From NCBI RefSeq assembly GCF_029351045.1, contig NZ_JARKIN010000001.1, forward strand, positions 1,140,001 to 1,204,000: a DNA stretch of 64,000 bases, given 5' to 3'. Source of the stretch: Streptomyces sp. WMMB303 (GTDB lineage Bacteria > Actinomycetota > Actinomycetes > Streptomycetales > Streptomycetaceae). The position numbers and the translations under genes were made by a program. The notes below the pieces were generated by a model. It was not told where the DNA came from, made no database searches, and worked only from the letters and a program-made list of their open reading frames with translations. Below are positions 60,301 to 64,000 of the stretch, piece after piece (positions within the stretch are counted from its first letter, which is position 1; each line of letters begins with the position of its first letter).

Positions 60301-61398
60301 TCAGCGCACCACGCGCCCCCGCAGCACGACGTGGCTCGGGGCCTGCAGGACGCGGACGTCGGCGCGCGGGTCCGCCTCGTAGAGGACGAAGTCGGCGGGC
60401 GCCCCCTCGGCGAGGCCGGGGCGACCCAGCCAGTCCCGGGCGGCCCAGGTGCTCGCGGCAAGCGCGTCCAGCACCGGTATACCCGCCGTCACCAGTTCGG
60501 CGACCTCCTGGCCGACCAGCCCGTGCGCCAGCGAGCCCCCGGCGTCGGTACCGGTGAAGACGGGGATCCCCGCGTCCCAGGCGGCCCGTACGGTGTCGTA
60601 GCGGCGGGCGTGCAGGGAGCGCATGTGGGCGGCCCAGCGGGGGAACTTCTCCTCGCCACCCGCGGCGAGAGCCGGGAAGGTGGCGATGTTGACCAGGGTG
60701 GGCACGATGGCGACGCCGCGCTCGGCGAAGAGCGGGATGGTCTCCTCGGTCAGTCCGGTGGCGTGCTCGATGCAGTCGATCCCGGCCTCCACCAGGTCGC
60801 GCAGCGAGTCCTCCGCGAAGCAGTGCGCGGTGACCCGGGCGCCTTCCTGGTGCGCGGCCGCGATGGCCTCCTCGACGGCCCAGCGCGGCCAGCAGGAGGT
60901 CAGATCGCCCTCGTCCCGGTCGATCCAGTCGCCGACGAGCTTGACCCAGCCGTCGCCGCGCCGCGCCTCCCGGCGCACGTACGCCGCCAGGTCTCCGGGC
61001 TCGATCTCGTGCGCGTAGTTGCGGATGTAGCGGCGTGTACGGGCGATGTGGCGGCCGGCGCGGATGATGCGGGGCAGTTCGTCACGCTCGTCGATCCAGC
61101 GGGTGTCGGAGGGCGACCCGGCGTCGCGCAGCAGCAGCGCGCCCGCCTCCCGGTCGGTGAGCGCCTGCTTCTCGCTGGTCGAGTCGTCCACCGGGCCGTG
61201 CGCGTCCAGCCCGACATGGCAGTGCGCGTCCACCAGCCCCGGGAGCACCCAGCCGGTCAGCACGTCGGGCCCGGTGCCGGCGGACGCGGCGGGCCGCCGG
61301 TAGGTGACGTGCCCGTCCACCACCCACAGCTCGTCCCGTACGTCCTCGGGTCCGACCAGCACCCGCCCCTTGATATGCAGACTCGCGCGCTCGCTCAT
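60301..61398 (-). CDS. Amidohydrolase family protein
   Basis: This 365-residue metal hydrolase has the TIM-barrel motifs: VDAHCHVGLD (His-x-His) near residue 58, a Lys in GWVKLVGDWID that may be carbamylated, His in RVTAHCFAEDS and in CIEHATGL, and the catalytic Asp in FTGTDAGGSLAHGL. The N- and C-terminal strands form the usual beta-sandwich. It resembles imidazolonepropionase- and prolidase-type members; the substrate is unknown. The ATG at 61398 is clear. It lies next to the carboxyltransferase gene on the same strand with a 68-bp gap. Confidence 0.88.
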   Translation of the reverse strand: MSERASLHIKGRVLVGPEDVRDELWVVDGHVTYRRPAASAGTGPDVLTGWVLPGLVDAHCHVGLDAHGPVDDSTSEKQALTDREAGALLLRDAGSPSDTRWIDERDELPRIIRAGRHIARTRRYIRNYAHEIEPGDLAAYVRREARRGDGWVKLVGDWIDRDEGDLTSCWPRWAVEEAIAAAHQEGARVTAHCFAEDSLRDLVEAGIDCIEHATGLTEETIPLFAERGVAIVPTLVNIATFPALAAGGEEKFPRWAAHMRSLHARRYDTVRAAWDAGIPVFTGTDAGGSLAHGLVGQEVAELVTAGIPVLDALAASTWAARDWLGRPGLAEGAPADFVLYEADPRADVRVLQAPSHVVLRGRVVR

Positions 61399-61859
61399 GC
61401 CCGCACTGTACGAGTGCGGGGCACCTCGGCGTCCAGAGCACCCGGAGCCGAGCGGTCCGACGGGAGACGGGGGCGTGAACATCGGCGGGCCCGAAAGCGA
61501 AGAATGCGAGCGACGGATCCGCCGAAAAGGCAGACACACCGCCGGCTCCAGCCTTACGATGCAATCCGGGCTACATTTCCGATGAAGCCGTCCTTATTCT
61601 TCTGCCCGCTTTCCGCAAGCTCAAACGCTAAGATTTTGTTACTTGCGACTCGCCAATCCCGGGTCCGCACCGACGACGTTATAGCACTGTGACGTACTCC
61701 ACAGGTCGACTGCTATATGCGGACACATCCGCTTAAATTCGGGCCGATCCCGGCGGGTCTGCGCGCCCGCACGCCCGTGCGCGATAACATACGGACCCCC
61801 TTCCGCGTAACCCCTCTCCCCCGTGCAGTTTCAGATTCTGCTGGGTAAATTGAATTCAC
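61399..61859. other. AT-richer control region upstream of ectA
   Basis: About 460 bp without a gene, with clearly lower GC than the genes, notably 61550-61700 and 61705-61740. Several -10-like elements occur (TATATG near 61713 and GATAACAT near 61782), and there is a small dyad GCGGA-CACA-TCCGC near 61720. It must hold the divergent promoters of the amidohydrolase gene and the ectoine operon, whose expression is expected to rise with salt or heat. I cannot choose one promoter. Confidence 0.5.
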
Positions 61860-62426
61860 ATGACCGCCGCACAAGCAGACCATGCAGGTGCCCACAGAGA
61901 CTTTCTCGAAATGCCGGAGGGACTGAAGCTCGACACACCCCGTGTGGACGACGGAGCCGCGATCTGGCGCATCGCCCGCGACTCGCAGACCCTCGACCTG
62001 AACTCCTCGTACAGCTACCTGCTGTGGTGCCGCGACTTCGCCGCCACCTCGGTGGTCGCCCGCGATGGCGCGGGCGAGCCGGTCGGTTTCATCACCGGCT
62101 ATGTGCGCCCCCAGCAGCCGCGCACCCTCCTCGTCTGGCAGGTCGCCGTCGACGAGGCCGCCCGCGGCCGCGGACTCGCCGCCGCGATGCTGGACGGACT
62201 GACGCTCCGCGTCGCCGAGGAGCTCGGCATCGACACCGTCGAGACCACGGTCACCCCGGACAACACCCCCTCCAACCGGCTGTTCACCTCCTACGCACAG
62301 CGCCACTCGGCCGCGGTCGCCAAGGACGTGCTGTTCGACGCCGCCCTCTTCCCGGAGGACGGCCACCTGCCGGAAGTGCTGTACCGGATCGGCCCGGTCG
62401 TGTTTCCCGGCGCATCGAAGCGCTGA
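61860..62426 (+). CDS. ectA: L-2,4-diaminobutyrate acetyltransferase
   Basis: This 188-residue GNAT enzyme acetylates 2,4-diaminobutyrate, the second step of ectoine synthesis. The substrate-side motif LDLNSSYSYLLWCRDF is typical of EctA, and the acetyl-CoA loop is QVAVDEAARGRGLAAAML. TPDNTPSNRLF is also conserved in the family. The ATG at 61860 has only a weak ribosome site (GGGT). It is the first gene of ectABC(D). Confidence 0.95.
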   Translation: MTAAQADHAGAHRDFLEMPEGLKLDTPRVDDGAAIWRIARDSQTLDLNSSYSYLLWCRDFAATSVVARDGAGEPVGFITGYVRPQQPRTLLVWQVAVDEAARGRGLAAAMLDGLTLRVAEELGIDTVETTVTPDNTPSNRLFTSYAQRHSAAVAKDVLFDAALFPEDGHLPEVLYRIGPVVFPGASKR

Positions 62427-62517
62427 CGTATACGGCCGCACCCCGGCGGGTAGGCACCGTCGCCGACCGCCCATAACCAGACTTTCTTCGCACACGACTC
62501 ACTCCCTGGAGCAAGCT

Positions 62518-63786
62518 GTGACCATCACCCCGCCCGACCTCAGCGTCTTCGAAACCGTGGAGTCGGAGGTGCGCAGCTACTGCCGTGGCTGGCCGACCGT
62601 CTTCGACCGCGCGCAGGGTGCGCACATGTACGACGAGGACGGCCACACCTACCTGGACTTCTTCGCCGGAGCGGGCACCCTCAACTACGGCCACAACAAC
62701 CCGGTGCTCAAACGGGCGCTGCTGGACTACCTCGAGCGCGACGGCGTGGTGCACGGGCTGGACATGTCCACCAGCGCCAAGCGCGCGTTCCTGGAGACCT
62801 TCCAGGAGCTGATCCTCAAGCCGCGCGGCATGGACCACAAGGTGATGTTCCCCGGCCCGACCGGCACCAACGCCGTGGAAGCGGCGCTGAAGCTGGCCCG
62901 CAAGGTCAAGGGCCGCGAGTCGATCGTCTCCTTCACCAACGCCTTCCACGGCATGTCGCTGGGCTCGCTCGCGGTCACCGGCAACGCGTTCAAGCGCGCG
63001 GGCGCCGGCATCCCGCTGGTGCACGGCACCCCGATGCCGTTCGACGACTACCTCAACGGCACCACCGAGGACTTCGTCTGGTTCGAGCGGCTGCTGGAGG
63101 ACCAGGGCTCCGGCCTGAACAAGCCCGCCGCCGTGATCGTCGAGTCGGTGCAGGGCGAGGGCGGCATCAACGTCGCCCGCGCGGAGTGGCTGCGGGCCCT
63201 GTCCGAGCTGTGCGAGCGGCACGACATGCTGCTGATCCTCGACGACATCCAGATGGGCTGCGGCCGCACCGGTGCCTTCTTCTCCTTCGAGGAGGCGGGC
63301 ATCAAGCCGGACATCATCACCCTGTCGAAGTCCATCGGCGGCTACGGCATGCCGCTGGCGCTCACCCTGTTCAAGCCGGAGCTGGACATCTGGGAGCCGG
63401 GCGAGCACAACGGCACCTTCCGCGGCAACAACCCGGCCTTCGTGACCGCGACCGCCGCCCTGCAGACCTACTGGGCGGACGGCCAGATGGAGAAGCAGAC
63501 GCTCTCCCGCGGCGAGCAGGTCGAGGCGCAGCTGAAGGCCATCGCCGAGGAGCACCCCGAGGAGGTGGCCGACTACCGCGGCCGCGGCCTGGTGTGGGGC
63601 CTGGAGTTCCACAACAAGAGCCGCGCCAACGCGGTGGCCAAGCGCGCCTTCGACCTGGGGCTGCTGATCGAGACCTCGGGGCCGCAGAGCGAGGTGGTCA
63701 AGCTCCTGCCCTCGCTGACCGTCAGCCCCGACGAACTGGACGAAGGGCTGCGCATCCTGGCCCGGGCAGTCCGCGAAACCGCCTGA
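62518..63786 (+). CDS. ectB: Diaminobutyrate--2-oxoglutarate transaminase
   Basis: This 422-residue PLP enzyme converts aspartate semialdehyde to L-2,4-diaminobutyrate, the first ectoine step. Class III aminotransferase features are [32 protein letters not shown], the Asp-Asp pair in [15 protein letters not shown] and the PLP Lys in [16 protein letters not shown]. The start is GTG 62518 with GGAGC upstream. It lies 91 bp after ectA. Confidence 0.96.
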   Translation: MTITPPDLSVFETVESEVRSYCRGWPTVFDRAQGAHMYDEDGHTYLDFFAGAGTLNYGHNNPVLKRALLDYLERDGVVHGLDMSTSAKRAFLETFQELILKPRGMDHKVMFPGPTGTNAVEAALKLARKVKGRESIVSFTNAFHGMSLGSLAVTGNAFKRAGAGIPLVHGTPMPFDDYLNGTTEDFVWFERLLEDQGSGLNKPAAVIVESVQGEGGINVARAEWLRALSELCERHDMLLILDDIQMGCGRTGAFFSFEEAGIKPDIITLSKSIGGYGMPLALTLFKPELDIWEPGEHNGTFRGNNPAFVTATAALQTYWADGQMEKQTLSRGEQVEAQLKAIAEEHPEEVADYRGRGLVWGLEFHNKSRANAVAKRAFDLGLLIETSGPQSEVVKLLPSLTVSPDELDEGLRILARAVRETA

Positions 63787-63798
63787 CCCGCATGGATC

Positions 63799-63829
63799 GG
63801 CCCGTCCTGGCTACCCGCCGGGACGGGCC
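63799..63829 (+). terminator. Hairpin between ectB and ectC
   Basis: 9-bp perfect arms (63799-63807 and 63821-63829) with a 13-nt loop lie 12 bp after the ectB stop codon. It is within an operon that should continue to ectC, so it may be an attenuator, an RNA stabiliser or a partial terminator. No T-run follows. Confidence 0.5.
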
Positions 63830-63922
63830 TCTTCCGTAGTGGACACCGCCGGAAGAGCGTTCCGCCGGAATGGACACAAGGAGGCTCTTCCGTCTGCACA
63901 CAGAGAAAGGCACCATCACGCC

Positions 63923-64000
63923 GTGATCATTCGTTCCTTCAAAGACATCGAGAACACCGACCGACACGTCAAAGCGGCGTCAGGCACCTGGGAGAGCAAG
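63923..64000 (+). CDS. ectC: Ectoine synthase, start only (cut by window end)
   Basis: Only 26 codons are inside the window. They read [20 protein letters not shown] and onward, the conserved N-terminus of EctC, the cupin-type enzyme that closes the ring of N-gamma-acetyl-diaminobutyrate to ectoine. The start is GTG 63923, with AGAAAGG about twelve bases upstream. ectD, which would make hydroxyectoine, is expected beyond the edge. Confidence 0.93.
   Translation, partial: MIIRSFKDIENTDRHVKAASGTWESK

Overview
The window is a piece of a Streptomyces (or very close actinomycete) core chromosome. The evidence is very high GC with strong third-position GC, frequent GTG starts, many ATGA/GTGA overlaps between genes, a chaplin gene, a Gbn-type nucleoid protein, and PHO-box and iron-box operators of the actinobacterial type. 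From memory, the gene order matches the Streptomyces coelicolor region around SCO1800 (chpE), SCO1814-1815 (fabI-fabG), SCO1839 (gbn), SCO1845 (pitH2) and SCO1864-1867 (ectABCD). I see no tRNA, rRNA, CRISPR array, prophage or integrative element. The only clear mobile DNA is one complete IS1182-type insertion sequence at 1226-3024.

Layout. 1-8.1 kb: orphan barstar, PEBP-family protein, the IS, an HNH nuclease, a TauE/SafE permease, an SPFH protein and NfeD pair, an ABC ATPase and a conserved hypothetical. 8.1-13.3 kb: a Cys-free chaplin, a two-component system, and a large FHA-FHA-ABC-permease protein. 13.7-21.7 kb: serB, sixA, a CynX-type MFS carrier with a microprotein partner, a FadR-type regulator, the fatty-acid pair fabG-fabI, and tyrS. 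21.9-32.2 kb: small proteins, moaA, an acetate-type symporter with its DUF485 partner, a secreted subtilase, a sterol-desaturase-like protein, a DEDDh-BRCT exonuclease, SURF1 and an atypical SDR. 32.2-35.8 kb: an Asp23/AmaP envelope cluster in which nearly every protein seems to carry the same short fold. 35.8-41.8 kb: enoyl-CoA hydratase, gbn, an ABC-F ATPase, a large hypothetical and a lipase-like hydrolase. 42-43.7 kb: a phosphate permease pair behind a PHO box. 43.7-52.7 kb: a strong terminator, a cobalamin riboswitch, a short leader ORF and a seven-gene late-cobalamin operon. 52.7-64 kb: an aminopeptidase, a DUF1992 protein, an iron-box-controlled siderophore ABC importer, a single-chain carboxyltransferase, an amidohydrolase, and ectA-ectB with the start of ectC.

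How the parts work together. The fabG-fabI pair supplies two steps of the type II fatty-acid cycle and has a 27-bp tandem repeat in its upstream region. The cob genes cover corrin-ring amidation, metal insertion, adenosylation and nucleotide-loop side-chain chemistry; the early ring-building enzymes must be elsewhere. The siderophore importer is one transcript (ATPase, binding protein, fused permease) under a DmdR/IdeR-type box. The ect genes make ectoine for osmoprotection. Small-scale DNA structure is the least routine content: an IS in the loop of a hairpin with a protective leader hairpin of its own, an 18-bp tandem repeat that multiplies a stop codon, a 21-bp perfect terminator that isolates the B12 operon, and a 35-codon leader ORF that ends as TGATG on the cobD start.
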